This document shows positions 7,349 through 14,996 of a DNA stretch of 46,109 bases, piece after piece. The position numbers and the translations under genes were made by a program. Under the pieces are notes generated by a model that had not been told where the DNA came from, searched no databases, and saw only the letters and a list, made by a program, of their open reading frames with translations. Each line of letters begins with the position of its first letter. Within the stretch, counting starts at the first letter, position 1. Source of the DNA: an uncultured Phocaeicola sp. (GTDB lineage Bacteria > Bacteroidota > Bacteroidia > Bacteroidales > Bacteroidaceae); contig CARCZS010000023.1 of the NCBI GenBank assembly GCA_948956705.1, positions 1 through 46,109 of the forward strand, written 5' to 3'.

Positions 7349-7384
7349 GGTTCGTCACACCCCTAATAGTTGTGATTTGCAACC
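7349..7384 (+). other. Hairpin in the leader of the small coiled-coil gene
   Basis: GGTT (7349-7352) plus TCACA (7355-7359) can pair with TGTGA (7371-7375) plus AACC (7381-7384), with a small internal loop. It lies 17 bp ahead of ATG 7402. No function can be assigned. Confidence 0.3.
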
Positions 7385-7401
7385 GTTACAATTAATTTAA
7401 A

Positions 7402-7557
7402 ATGAATTTTATTATGAACAACAAGGATATTGAGGAAATGAAGAAACTGGTTCTTATGGTGCTGGAGGAGAACAGGATATTGCGTGAGATGCTTGCCAAG
7501 GAGTGGGAGCGGGGAGGATGTCATGCTCCCATGACTTTGAGCAAAGGAGGAAAGTGA
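7402..7557 (+). CDS. Small coiled-coil protein (51 residues)
   Basis: A short frame starting ATG 7402 (or ATG 7414, 47 residues). Residues about 8-37 form a clear amphipathic, Leu/Met/Glu-rich helix (KDIEEMKKLVLMV then LEENRILREML), followed by a short Gly/Lys-rich tail. It lies between rha and a strong terminator at 7563-7588, so it probably shares the rha transcript or has its own leader. Coding-like codon choice and position support a real gene. Bacteroidetes phages often carry such tiny coiled-coil proteins without known role; it could be a regulator partner. The function is not known. Confidence 0.55.
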   Translation: MNFIMNNKDIEEMKKLVLMVLEENRILREMLAKEWERGGCHAPMTLSKGGK

Positions 7558-7562
7558 ACGGG

Positions 7563-7588
7563 AGCCGGCTGTTAACAGCCGGCTTTTT
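7563..7588. terminator. Bidirectional-looking terminator between convergent operons
   Basis: A perfect 22-bp palindrome built from AGCCGGCTGTT and its complement (7563-7584) is followed by a T-run to 7588 on the + strand. It closes the rightward rha region and meets the end of the leftward head operon (stop at 7587-7589). The A-run for leftward use is weak. Confidence 0.85.
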
Positions 7589-8240
7589 ATTCTGTATTAC
7601 TTGTAGAAGATTCAGGAGTGTGTGAACGTATCAAGGATCTAGCTATTGCAAATTCAGATTCCGCACCGGTATTTTCATTTATTGAAATATGATAGAGACC
7701 GGCTGCATAATATGCCAATGCTCCTGCATATTTGTTATGAAGGTTGATTTCTCCGTTTTCTGAGATTGAAGGAGTTGGAATATACCTGAGACTGTATCCC
7801 CCCTGTTCTTTTACTGCATGGGCAATGATTGACCTCATGGTATCGTTGGTGATGAATGCTACCGGTATTGAGGGACCATTACCTACACCGGGAGCTGATG
7901 AATATTGTGCGCTGTATAGTGGCGAATTGTCCGGATATAACATAGTGACCGGATATCTCCACCCAGTCAGGTTCACACTGACAAGCCTGATATAGTCCGC
8001 AGGTATTTTTATGTAGGCAAAAAACAAACCGTCAGGACGTTTCTCGAATGAGATTGAGGATGAATCTGTCATTTCCGAAGCTTCGGCCATCACCCCTTCG
8101 TCATTCATCAGTGCGAGTAGCGCGAGTCTGATGAACTCTTTTAATGCCTCATCGGTCTCAATCGTGAAACTGTCTTCTTCTGTCGCACTCTCATTGATGA
8201 TTGTGCGTAAAGTCTTTAGTATATCTTTGACAGGTATCAT
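7587..8240 (-). CDS. Phage head-tail connector-like protein
   Basis: A 217-residue protein started at ATG 8240, 5 bp after the stop of the gene before it; a longer frame would overlap that gene. The N-terminal part is helical (residues 1-50, with EALKEFIRLALLALMNDEG). The middle is beta-rich and contains KIPADYIRLVSVNLTGWR followed by a Pro/Gly-rich stretch. The C-terminal helix includes YAGALAYYAAGLYHIS. It is the last gene of a leftward head operon (scaffold, capsid, 8246-8920, this gene). The position after capsid and the size fit an adaptor or head-completion protein, as does the 'I-P-x-D-Y-x-R-[LI]' type segment I have seen in such proteins. This is inference. Confidence 0.6.
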   Translation of the reverse strand: MIPVKDILKTLRTIINESATEEDSFTIETDEALKEFIRLALLALMNDEGVMAEASEMTDSSSISFEKRPDGLFFAYIKIPADYIRLVSVNLTGWRYPVTMLYPDNSPLYSAQYSSAPGVGNGPSIPVAFITNDTMRSIIAHAVKEQGGYSLRYIPTPSISENGEINLHNKYAGALAYYAAGLYHISINENTGAESEFAIARSLIRSHTPESSTSNTE

Positions 8241-8245
8241 GAGGC

Positions 8246-8920
8246 TTAGTCTAATGGATAATTGGGAAATTGTATGCCGTGTTCTTTGCATAATGAGGAC
8301 AGAGCCTCCTTATTTCCACATTGCGAGCGCGGTACTTTGAATCTGACCTCAAAAAAATCCTTCGCTTCAAGGAATGAGGTCACATTTTCAATATCCTCTT
8401 GTATGTCTCTGTCTTCTTGAATGCCTTTTTCTTTGGTCGGTTCTGCGCTTTCGGATTCTTTTTCTTCCTGCTTAGAAGATGCCGGAGGAATATAGGTGCA
8501 CATCCGCTTTCCAAGGATACTGTATCTTTGTTTTACCTCTGTTTCCTGTAATACGGAATTTACGTCATTTTCGTCATGTATTACATCTTCTTCTTCCTGC
8601 TTAGAAGATGCCGGAGGAATATAGGTGCACATCCGCTTTCCAAGGATACTGTATCTTTGTTTTACCTCTGTTTCCTGTAATACGGAATTTACGTCATTTT
8701 CGTCATGTATTACATCTTCATCTTCTTCTATTGTTTCGGTAATGCGTCCTTCCCGATACCATTTGTGCGCCCTGATTTTCTCAGCCAGTTCTCTATCCGT
8801 TGTATGATAGGTTGATTTGCCACGGAAAAAAGCGGAGAAGTTGACGTACATCATCCGTCCGCAGTGAATGACTGCAAATGATAGTGAGGAGCTCGCAACG
8901 AATTTATAAAGTTTCTTCAT
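8246..8920 (-). CDS. Virion-associated protein with a perfect 43-residue tandem duplication
   Basis: A 224-residue protein directly downstream of the capsid-like gene. Residues about 1-60 contain FFRGKSTYHTTDRELAEKI, a short segment typical of small head/decoration proteins. The middle holds two identical copies of a 43-residue unit (starting EEDVIHDENDVNSVLQET and ending YIPPASSKQE), encoded by a perfect 129-bp tandem repeat. The C-terminal 50 residues look like a small folded domain (FFEVRFKVPRSQCGNKEAL). It is highly acidic in the middle. A GAGGTGGA/TCCACCTC hairpin lies between it and the capsid gene. A role in the head is inferred from the operon; no known family was recognised. Confidence 0.6.
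   Translation of the reverse strand: MKKLYKFVASSSLSFAVIHCGRMMYVNFSAFFRGKSTYHTTDRELAEKIRAHKWYREGRITETIEEDEDVIHDENDVNSVLQETEVKQRYSILGKRMCTYIPPASSKQEEEDVIHDENDVNSVLQETEVKQRYSILGKRMCTYIPPASSKQEEKESESAEPTKEKGIQEDRDIQEDIENVTSFLEAKDFFEVRFKVPRSQCGNKEALSSLCKEHGIQFPNYPLD
8463..8719. repeat. 129-bp perfect tandem duplication inside a coding region
   Basis: The segment starting cttcctgcttagaagatg at 8464 repeats at 8593, exactly 129 bp later, and the two copies read the same over essentially the whole unit. It adds 43 codons in frame. The lack of differences points to a recent event or to active slippage/recombination. Confidence 0.95.
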
Positions 8921-8937
8921 ACATTATTAATAATGAT

Positions 8938-8957
8938 GAGGTGGATTTCTCCACCTC
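8938..8957 (-). other. Intercistronic hairpin behind the capsid gene
   Basis: GAGGTGGA (8938-8945) and TCCACCTC (8950-8957) form a perfect 8-bp stem with a 4-nt loop. There is no T-run after it on either strand, so it is more likely an mRNA-stability or partial-termination element that sets capsid levels above downstream genes. Confidence 0.55.
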
Positions 8958-8977
8958 TGATGATGATTAAGGTTCTA

Positions 8978-10471
8978 TTATACAGTCTGGGATTCAGGAA
9001 CCGGAATCTCAACATATTCCGGAATGGACAGACGCGCGTGGGCATCTGGGAATCCAAGTGTCCAGCAGGAGAACTCCTGCATGACAACAGCGTCACTGTT
9101 ACTTATGAACAGTTCTTTCAGATTGTATGTGCTGCGCTCCCAGTTCTGGAATACCCATTTGTCAAGATATTCAGGATCAAGAGAGAAACCTCTTCCGTTG
9201 AATCCCCAGGCGTTGAACAGGTCATGGCGGTAAAACAGAAGTTTTGTTCCCATGCTTTCGAATGACTGGAAGTCAAGTCTCCATTTGTTGTAGTCACGTT
9301 CCGGCTCGAAGATACGTGTGCGGTTGTTGGTCTTGATCTTGCATAATGCCGCATAGATGGTATTGTCAACAAATACAAGTTTTGTGCGGCTTCCGTTACC
9401 GGCACCTTCAATGATGCGTCCTACAAGGTCTACAAGCTCATCCTCCGAGATTACATATTGCTGCACATATTTTCCTTCTTCCACCACAGGATTTCCGGCA
9501 GAGTCAAGCACTTTTTCCCAATGTCCGATTTCAAGGTCTTTTCCGGCGCGGTACCAGATACCTTCACAAGTATATACATTGCCTTGTCCGTTCACTGCAT
9601 GTTTGCTCTTGATTCCGAACAGTCCGGAGGCTTCCATACCGATACGCATGTCTTCCATTGCCATCCGTTCCACACGTGTGAATGACCATTCCACCTCGGT
9701 CTTACTCAACCGGTCATAGATAGTCTGCTCTACCTGCATGATAAAACGCTGGCAATATTGTTCGTCCGGTGATGGAAGCTGGTAATACCTTCCTGTAGAC
9801 ACATCCTTTTCAGCGGCCGCGCGCCCCATTCTTAGAAGGACGGTACCCTTTGCAAGGGTCGGAATAAGATAAGGATTCTTATTGTTTGATTGTTTTCCGT
9901 TTACGGCATAGACAAGCGGAAGGTTGGTCTCACTGTTGATTGCGTGCACGCGCAGCATCAATGGGTGTTCAGGATCCACTTCATCGGTACCGGATTTGTA
10001 ACCGGAAACAAACGTTCCGTCAGCGTTCAGGACAAGAAGCGTATCCATTGCGCCCACAATGTTATTATCCTCCAGTTCTATCGCTTTCGGAGTCTCGGTA
10101 GTCATGGCTTCAAGCTGCTTGGCAAGGGTAGCCCGTAGCGGACGCTGTCCGACACTGTAGTACTTGATTACGATGCTGTCCGATTTGTTTGTCGCCCCAT
10201 GGCGCAGAATCTGATCAATAGGCGTGCCGGTAAACTTCATCTCGACAATTGTCTTGTCGATCTGCTTCACGTACCATTCCGCGTCCATGATTTTCTCGTT
10301 CTTTGTTACGGAACTTTCCCCGCCTACTACCTTTCCGCCATCCCCTAGATCCTGGACTGAGCCTCCGTCCGAAACATCGGCGGCACATGCATAACCTCCC
10401 CCGGTCGCTCCGGCAAGGAACATGAGCAATACGGAAAAGAAAAATTTGAATGTTGATTTTAACTTTTTCAT
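8978..10471 (-). CDS. Major capsid protein candidate (HK97-fold type), with odd N-terminus
   Basis: A 497-residue protein placed directly after a scaffold-like gene, as expected for a major capsid protein. The body has features often seen in HK97-type capsids of Bacteroidetes phages: LLRMGRAAAEKDVSTGRYY, the helix MAMEDMRIGMEASGLFGIKS, LVDLVGRIIEGAGN and TKLVFVDNTIYAALCKI. The first 31 residues look like a signal peptide (KKLKSTFKFFFSVLLMFLAG then ATGGGYACAA), followed by a Gly/Asp-rich linker, which is strange for a capsid protein. A later in-frame ATG (about residue 63, MDAEWYVKQ) could give a version without it. If not capsid it could be an exported virion protein, but length and context favour capsid. 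Confidence 0.7.
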   Translation of the reverse strand: MKKLKSTFKFFFSVLLMFLAGATGGGYACAADVSDGGSVQDLGDGGKVVGGESSVTKNEKIMDAEWYVKQIDKTIVEMKFTGTPIDQILRHGATNKSDSIVIKYYSVGQRPLRATLAKQLEAMTTETPKAIELEDNNIVGAMDTLLVLNADGTFVSGYKSGTDEVDPEHPLMLRVHAINSETNLPLVYAVNGKQSNNKNPYLIPTLAKGTVLLRMGRAAAEKDVSTGRYYQLPSPDEQYCQRFIMQVEQTIYDRLSKTEVEWSFTRVERMAMEDMRIGMEASGLFGIKSKHAVNGQGNVYTCEGIWYRAGKDLEIGHWEKVLDSAGNPVVEEGKYVQQYVISEDELVDLVGRIIEGAGNGSRTKLVFVDNTIYAALCKIKTNNRTRIFEPERDYNKWRLDFQSFESMGTKLLFYRHDLFNAWGFNGRGFSLDPEYLDKWVFQNWERSTYNLKELFISNSDAVVMQEFSCWTLGFPDAHARLSIPEYVEIPVPESQTV

Positions 10472-10536
10472 TGTTCTCGATTTGTTTTTAAATTTATAAA
10501 TAAAAGTTGTGATATGAGCCTGAAAGCGATAGACGA

Positions 10537-11295
10537 TTAAATACGTCTCTTCATGTCTTTATAACGTTGTAGGGTAGGATCCTCCACTTTTTCCTCACCT
10601 CCTCCGTTCCCGCCTCCTCCAAGGTCCGTCGGAGCTTTTTCCGCAAGATTCCTGTGTATAGCTCCCGGACGTGCGGTACGTCCCTGTTTACGTCCTTCCT
10701 CTCGGGCGGCTTCTATTTCCATGTCCATATTGAAGGCATGGATGATTCTTTTCCAGTCTTCCGCATCCAGTTCGTGCCGGATAATTTTATGAATGATACC
10801 GTCTGTATCCTGTGTTCCGTACAGCCATTCCAACATGGAAACTACATTCGCCTCATCAACATTGACCTGCCGCACAGCTTCTGTCAGTGCCTCATCTGTT
10901 TTGCGCAGCTTCTCTTCCGCATCTCTTTTTCTTTTTTCCTCATCGGCCGCCTCCTTTATCCGGGCAGCTTCTTTCTCTTTTGCTTTTTTGATGGCCTCTT
11001 CCGTTGTTGCAGCTTCCCTGATATCATCCCCGTAATTGGTTATCAGATATTCCACAAGAGAGAACGGTTCACCGTTCTCATCCATGCCGCTTGCCAGACC
11101 GGTCAGGATGCCGGCGGCTCTTGAGTCTTCTGCAAGAACTTTGTTGAGGTTCTCTCTCTGTGATTCACTATCGTCATAACGTTTGAAAGAGTCATCAAGG
11201 AATTCGCCGACAGCGAGGTCGTCCTCAAGGTCGAGGTCCGGATTTCTGGATGAAACAATATCTCTCCATGATTTTCTTTCTTTTTTTTCTTCCAT
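10537..11295 (-). CDS. Scaffolding protein candidate
   Basis: A 252-residue, highly charged protein. Residues about 90-150 are a long Lys/Glu/Ala coiled coil (ATTEEAIKKAKEKEAARIKE, then EEKRKRDAEEKLRK). The C-terminus has a poly-Gly linker (about 225-236) and ends KDMKRRI. This build and position directly upstream of the capsid gene fit scaffolding proteins, which shape the procapsid and leave before DNA packaging. It is the first gene of the leftward head operon, behind the shared promoter at 11322-11362, with a leader of about 20 nt. The 65-bp gap to the capsid gene shows no clear promoter. Scaffold is inferred from composition and synteny. Confidence 0.7.
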   Translation of the reverse strand: MEEKKERKSWRDIVSSRNPDLDLEDDLAVGEFLDDSFKRYDDSESQRENLNKVLAEDSRAAGILTGLASGMDENGEPFSLVEYLITNYGDDIREAATTEEAIKKAKEKEAARIKEAADEEKRKRDAEEKLRKTDEALTEAVRQVNVDEANVVSMLEWLYGTQDTDGIIHKIIRHELDAEDWKRIIHAFNMDMEIEAAREEGRKQGRTARPGAIHRNLAEKAPTDLGGGGNGGGEEKVEDPTLQRYKDMKRRI

Positions 11296-11321
11296 GATAT
11301 GTCATTGTTGTCTTATACTGA

Positions 11322-11362
11322 CAAATTTAGTAGTATTAGTTCAAGCCGGATTGATATAATGC
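11322..11362 (-). promoter_or_regulatory. Phage promoter, leftward (copy 2), for the head operon
   Basis: Read leftward: GCATTATATCAA (11362-11351), exactly 21 bp, then TAAATTTG (11329-11322). The 12-mer and spacing are identical to 2122-2162 and 41216-41256. The same intergenic space must also hold the promoter of the rightward terminase operon, for which only a weak candidate, TACATTCG at 11376-11383, is visible. Confidence 0.75.
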
Positions 11363-11406
11363 AATCTACTGGAAGTACATTCGCTATCATTTAAACAGGA
11401 GGTCAC

Positions 11407-11802
11407 ATGAAGCACAAGGGAAATATCAGCGAAATACAATTAATAAGGAACAAGGAGATTGTACGTACATTCATTGAATTGAAAAAGACGTGTACATTCT
11501 CTTACTACAAGGATATATGCAAGGAAATTGCGGGTATGAAGGCGAAGCAGCATTATGTCAGTGAGGACCGGGCTTACGTGATCTTATACAGATATCTGAC
11601 TGAAGGTAATATACCTGATTGCAGTCTGTATAAATATGAAATGTATTCCAGCCTGATCCGCTGTTGCCTTGATATCATGAAAAAAAAATCGGAGGCAAAT
11701 CTCCGTCTTATCGTAAGACTTGCGATAGAGAGACCTTCTGATTCATTTGGGATAAGTCCTGACCGTATACAGCATATTTTATGGAAAGCTGGGATGAAAT
11801 AG
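11407..11802 (+). CDS. Unknown protein opening the terminase operon
   Basis: A 131-residue basic, helical protein starting at ATG 11407. It has an unusually good ribosome site for this window, AGGAGG at 11398-11403. The sequence includes KAKQHYVSEDRAYVILYRYL and ends SFGISPDRIQHILWKAGMK, which looks like a small DNA-binding or adaptor helix bundle. I recall the H-Y-[VL]-S-E-D-R-A-Y-V motif from small unnamed proteins of Bacteroidetes phages. Position ahead of terL would suit a small terminase, but the protein at 41253 also fits that role, and I see no clear HTH. The function is therefore left open. Confidence 0.6.
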   Translation: MKHKGNISEIQLIRNKEIVRTFIELKKTCTFSYYKDICKEIAGMKAKQHYVSEDRAYVILYRYLTEGNIPDCSLYKYEMYSSLIRCCLDIMKKKSEANLRLIVRLAIERPSDSFGISPDRIQHILWKAGMK

Positions 11803-11812
11803 GTATATCGCT

Positions 11813-12250
11813 ATGAAAATGAGATATTCCATGGGGCTTTACTTGTGCATGACCGTGTTGTTGCCGTATCATGAATTCCTGTCAGGAAGTCACTGGCTTT
11901 ATATGTTCGGACATGCCGGATGGCTTCATTATCTTTTGAACGGGATGGCATGGGCTTTTCTATGGAAGGTGATAACCCCTGCACGGACGCTGGTCGCATG
12001 GATGTTCGCTGTCGGAATATCATTTTTCATTCCTTCCGGCAGTCCTGTGATCGGATGGAGTGTCATTATCTACTATTATACGGGCTTGTGCCTGTCCTCC
12101 ATGGATGGGGGAAGGCGTAACAGGCTGTTTGCCATAACCGCTCTCGGTTTCTTTCTGCCGCATATTGCGGGTGGATATCATGCGGCTATGCTGGCGGCCG
12201 GATGGATATTGCGTAAACTGGAGGTTGGATGGCAAAGAACATTAAAATAA
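11813..12250 (+). CDS. Rhomboid-like intramembrane serine protease (short, phage-encoded)
   Basis: A 145-residue, very hydrophobic protein with about six closely packed membrane segments. It carries the rhomboid pattern: GHAGWLHYLLN gives H34, H39 and N43 with the same H-x4-H-x3-N spacing as E. coli GlpG (H145, H150, N154). GWS (S83) fits the catalytic serine segment, and HIAGGYH (H117/H123) fits the catalytic histidine helix. It lacks the usual extra soluble domain and is shorter than cellular rhomboids. It starts 10 bp after the upstream gene and overlaps terL by 22 bp, so it is made together with the packaging motor. A protease role is inferred from the motif; substrates are unknown. The GxSG motif is imperfect (GWSV). 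Confidence 0.6.
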   Translation: MKMRYSMGLYLCMTVLLPYHEFLSGSHWLYMFGHAGWLHYLLNGMAWAFLWKVITPARTLVAWMFAVGISFFIPSGSPVIGWSVIIYYYTGLCLSSMDGGRRNRLFAITALGFFLPHIAGGYHAAMLAAGWILRKLEVGWQRTLK

Positions 12251-14397
12251 ACCATATAGAAACTCTTTTCTCAGCTGTTGTCATAAGGAATGCGGAGGAG
12301 ATGATCCGCAGGAACCGTGAGCGGGAAGCGGAACTGTTCAAGTCCTACAACCCGTTGACAGGGGAGAACGCTCCCGGAAAACGGAAGAGGATATGTCTGG
12401 ATGATTTTGTAAATTCATCTGTTTTCCTTCCTGTCGAGATGTTCTCCACCGGTTTTATCTATAAATTGAATCTTGCCGGAAGTATAGAGGAGTTCTGCTG
12501 GCAGACATACGGGGAATATAATGAGGACCTTCGTAATACTGTCATTCAGGAGTTTCTCCGTTACTGGGCCAAATACGACTTTTATTTCTATTGTTATGCG
12601 TATGCACGTATCAAAAACAAGGAAGGAGGGGAGGATGTGCCTTTTCTTCTACGTCCGGCGCAGGTAAAGCTGGCTGAGACATTTGAAAGAATGCGCCGTG
12701 CCGGCAAACCTATCCGTGTCATATTGCTGAAAGCCCGTCAGTGGGGAGGATCCACATGTACACAGATATACATGTCATGGATACAGATAATGCATGTGAA
12801 GAGTTGGAACAGCATTATTGTTGGACATCAGGGGGATAGCGCAGCTGAAGTGAAGGATATGTATGTCAAGCTCATAACCCAGCTTCCTGAATTCCTTTTT
12901 TATGAAGAGGGGATAGAGTTTGACGGCTCTCTTCCGAAGATCAAGGGAGGGGGAACTTCTAACATAAGTCTTATACCTTCCCGAAACTGCAAAATCAAGA
13001 CGGCAACCGCGATGAATCCGGAGGGCGCCCGTGGTGGTGATTCGGCCATGGCGCATTGTACGGAGGTGGCGTTTTGGCCTCAGACGGAAAAGATGGATCC
13101 GCAAAAACAGGTGAAATCATCCTGTTCGGGAATCCTGTACAAACCGTATACGATGATTGTGTATGAAAGCACGCCGAACGGGCAGAATTTCTACAAGGAT
13201 GAATGGGATCGTGCCAATGGAACGGATGATCATGGGGAGAGACTGTCCGCATTCGAGCCGTTGTTTGTCGCATGGTGGGAGATAGAGGAATACCGTCTCG
13301 ATCCGGAAGATATGCTGGAATGGGCCTGTACCCTGATAGAAAGGCGTAACGATAAGTCCGGAAACTGGGACTATATGTACTGGCTGTGGACTATTGGAGC
13401 GACATTGCAAGGCATCTACTGGTACAGGCAGAAGATGAAGGAATATGCGGACATACAGGACATGCAGCAGGAGTATCCGTCCGATCCGGTGGAGGCATTC
13501 AAGTATTCCGGGCAGCTTGTATTTGACATTTACAAGGTAGAACAACTCAGAAGGTTCTGCCGTGAGCCGGTATTCCAGGGGGATATTTCCGGAAAATCCC
13601 CGAAAGGTGAACAGGCTGTCGAAGGGCTGAAACTGTTCAGGCGTAAAGGAGGGGAATTGAAAATATGGGAGATGCCAGACAAGACATGGAGGTTGGAAAA
13701 CCGCTACTTTGTGTCAGTTGATATCGGGGGGAAATATAGGACGAGTGATTACTCTGTGATTACTGTGCTGGACCGCGCGGATATGATGGCCGATAGCGGA
13801 GTGCTCAATGAGGACGCTGGACCGCGTGTGGTGGCGGAATGGTACGGGCATACAGATCCGGACCTGCTTGCGATCAAATGTGCGCAGATTGCGTCATTCT
13901 ATAACAATGCTCTGCTCATTGTCGAGAACAACACGGCTTACAGTAAGCTTAATGATGTAGACACAGACAACGTCAGCGAATTGTTCTTTCCCATTCTTAT
14001 CCCTCTTTATGATAATGTATATGCGCATAATCGGAGCGAATTGGAAAAAAGGAGCCAGAAAGAAACCAGATGGGGGTTTAATACCAACCGTAATACAAAA
14101 GTGGCCATTATTAAGTATATGGAACAGTGTGTGCGTGACAAACTGTGGATAGAGCGTGAAACCGGAATGATAAAGGAATTGGGATGGTACATGAAATATC
14201 CGAACGGCAAATACGGCGCGCTTGCGGGGAAGCATGATGATCGGGTAATGAGCAGGGCAATAGGATTATACGTGAGCCGTTTTGAATGGGACAGATATCC
14301 GGTGAGGGTGTTGCCCACTATGGAAGAGAAAATGAATAACATGAAACGCCTCAACAGGTCGGCGACGGGTGCGGAGGCTATATTATATAAAAATTAG
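12229..14397 (+). CDS. terL: Terminase large subunit (TerL)
   Basis: A 722-residue DNA packaging motor. The N-terminal ATPase has an adenine/P-loop region LLKARQWGGST (about residues 167-176) and the Walker B/catalytic segment AMAHCTEVAFW (about 274-284, with Glu 279). The C-terminal RNase H-like nuclease shows YFVSVDIGGKYRTSDYSVI (first Asp), LLIVENNT (middle acidic residue) and a late HDDRVMSRAIG (last Asp). The 'K-A-R-Q-x-G-x-S' loop and the C-T-E Walker B are typical of large terminases. It overlaps the rhomboid-like gene by 22 bp. Which packaging strategy it uses cannot be read from here. Assignment is firm. Confidence 0.95.
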   Translation: MAKNIKINHIETLFSAVVIRNAEEMIRRNREREAELFKSYNPLTGENAPGKRKRICLDDFVNSSVFLPVEMFSTGFIYKLNLAGSIEEFCWQTYGEYNEDLRNTVIQEFLRYWAKYDFYFYCYAYARIKNKEGGEDVPFLLRPAQVKLAETFERMRRAGKPIRVILLKARQWGGSTCTQIYMSWIQIMHVKSWNSIIVGHQGDSAAEVKDMYVKLITQLPEFLFYEEGIEFDGSLPKIKGGGTSNISLIPSRNCKIKTATAMNPEGARGGDSAMAHCTEVAFWPQTEKMDPQKQVKSSCSGILYKPYTMIVYESTPNGQNFYKDEWDRANGTDDHGERLSAFEPLFVAWWEIEEYRLDPEDMLEWACTLIERRNDKSGNWDYMYWLWTIGATLQGIYWYRQKMKEYADIQDMQQEYPSDPVEAFKYSGQLVFDIYKVEQLRRFCREPVFQGDISGKSPKGEQAVEGLKLFRRKGGELKIWEMPDKTWRLENRYFVSVDIGGKYRTSDYSVITVLDRADMMADSGVLNEDAGPRVVAEWYGHTDPDLLAIKCAQIASFYNNALLIVENNTAYSKLNDVDTDNVSELFFPILIPLYDNVYAHNRSELEKRSQKETRWGFNTNRNTKVAIIKYMEQCVRDKLWIERETGMIKELGWYMKYPNGKYGALAGKHDDRVMSRAIGLYVSRFEWDRYPVRVLPTMEEKMNNMKRLNRSATGAEAILYKN

Positions 14398-14404
14398 TAA
14401 CATT

Positions 14405-14890
14405 ATGGGAAAAATTAAGTTGTTTTTGAAGGCGGTAAAAAGCCTTGTGCAGAAACGCAGGATCGCAAGTCTGTGGAAGTCCAGCTTGTTATTGAAAAAG
14501 GCGATAGAAGAGGCTGAGGAAAAGAATAAACAGGACGGAAGGCGTTATTTTGTCATATGGGATCCTGCACAACAGAAGCTCATCTCTATCACTTATGATT
14601 ATTATAAGGACAGGTGGGACAGTTATAAATATCTTCTTCATCGGGGAAGGTTCCGTATGCGAATGAACCGAGGGCAGTTGAAAGAGATGTGCTTTTATTA
14701 CACGAAAAGCAAGAACGGCTTACCTTCCTGTCAGGACGAGGAAAGAAAGGAGAAAATGATAGAATGGCAGAATTATTATCATCGTCTACTGGTTAGTGAC
14801 AGGATTCGTGTTATTTCTCGTTGCTGGAATTTAAAGTCATTATGGAAGAAGATAACTTTGCGCTCAAATAAAATAGCACATAGGTATTAG
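14405..14890 (+). CDS. Unknown basic protein downstream of terL
   Basis: A 161-residue protein started at ATG 14405, 7 bp behind the terL stop (a longer frame would overlap terL). It is strongly basic: many Lys/Arg, with KIKLFLKAVKSLVQKRR at the start and WKKITLRSNKIAHRY at the end. The central part has YFVIWDPAQQKLISIT, which may form a small beta/alpha domain, and YKYLLHRGRFRMRMNRGQL. No known family was recognised. It is the last gene before a terminator at 14903-14937, so it belongs to the terminase transcript. A nucleic-acid-binding role is possible from charge only. Confidence 0.55.
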   Translation: MGKIKLFLKAVKSLVQKRRIASLWKSSLLLKKAIEEAEEKNKQDGRRYFVIWDPAQQKLISITYDYYKDRWDSYKYLLHRGRFRMRMNRGQLKEMCFYYTKSKNGLPSCQDEERKEKMIEWQNYYHRLLVSDRIRVISRCWNLKSLWKKITLRSNKIAHRY

Positions 14891-14902
14891 TTTAAGGTTT
14901 TA

Positions 14903-14937
14903 GGGACTCGGGCTTGTGAAAGTCTGAGTCCCTTTTA
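14903..14937 (+). terminator. Rho-independent terminator of the terminase operon
   Basis: GGGACTCGG (14903-14911) pairs with CTGAGTCCC (14924-14932), with one G-U pair, followed by TTTT. It ends the 11407-14890 transcript. Its T-run touches the upstream element of the next promoter (14935-14975). Confidence 0.85.
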
Positions 14938-14975
14938 TTATATACATTTCATTGTGAAGCTCTTGCTTATCTTTG
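14935..14975 (+). promoter_or_regulatory. Phage promoter, rightward, for the tailspike operon
   Basis: TTATTATATACA (14935-14946), exactly 21 bp, then TATCTTTG (14968-14975). The element matches the portal promoter element in 10 of 12 bases, with the same spacing. Transcription would start near 14982 and the first in-frame ATG is 14997. The box overlaps a TTG at 14973, which argues against that codon as start. Confidence 0.7.
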
Positions 14976-14996
14976 AATAATAAAAAATATATTTAT

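Noticed and set aside
8463..8719. Direct repeats as a CRISPR array
   Set aside because: Only two copies, directly adjacent without spacers, in frame inside a gene.
10654..11124. 156-codon rightward frame opposite the scaffold gene
   Set aside because: Cys/Phe-rich antisense reading of Lys/Glu codons in the scaffold; no supporting signals.
11376..11383. TACATTCG as a firm rightward promoter for the terminase operon
   Set aside because: It differs from TAnnTTTG at a key base and no matching upstream element lies 21 bp before it; kept only as a weak candidate.
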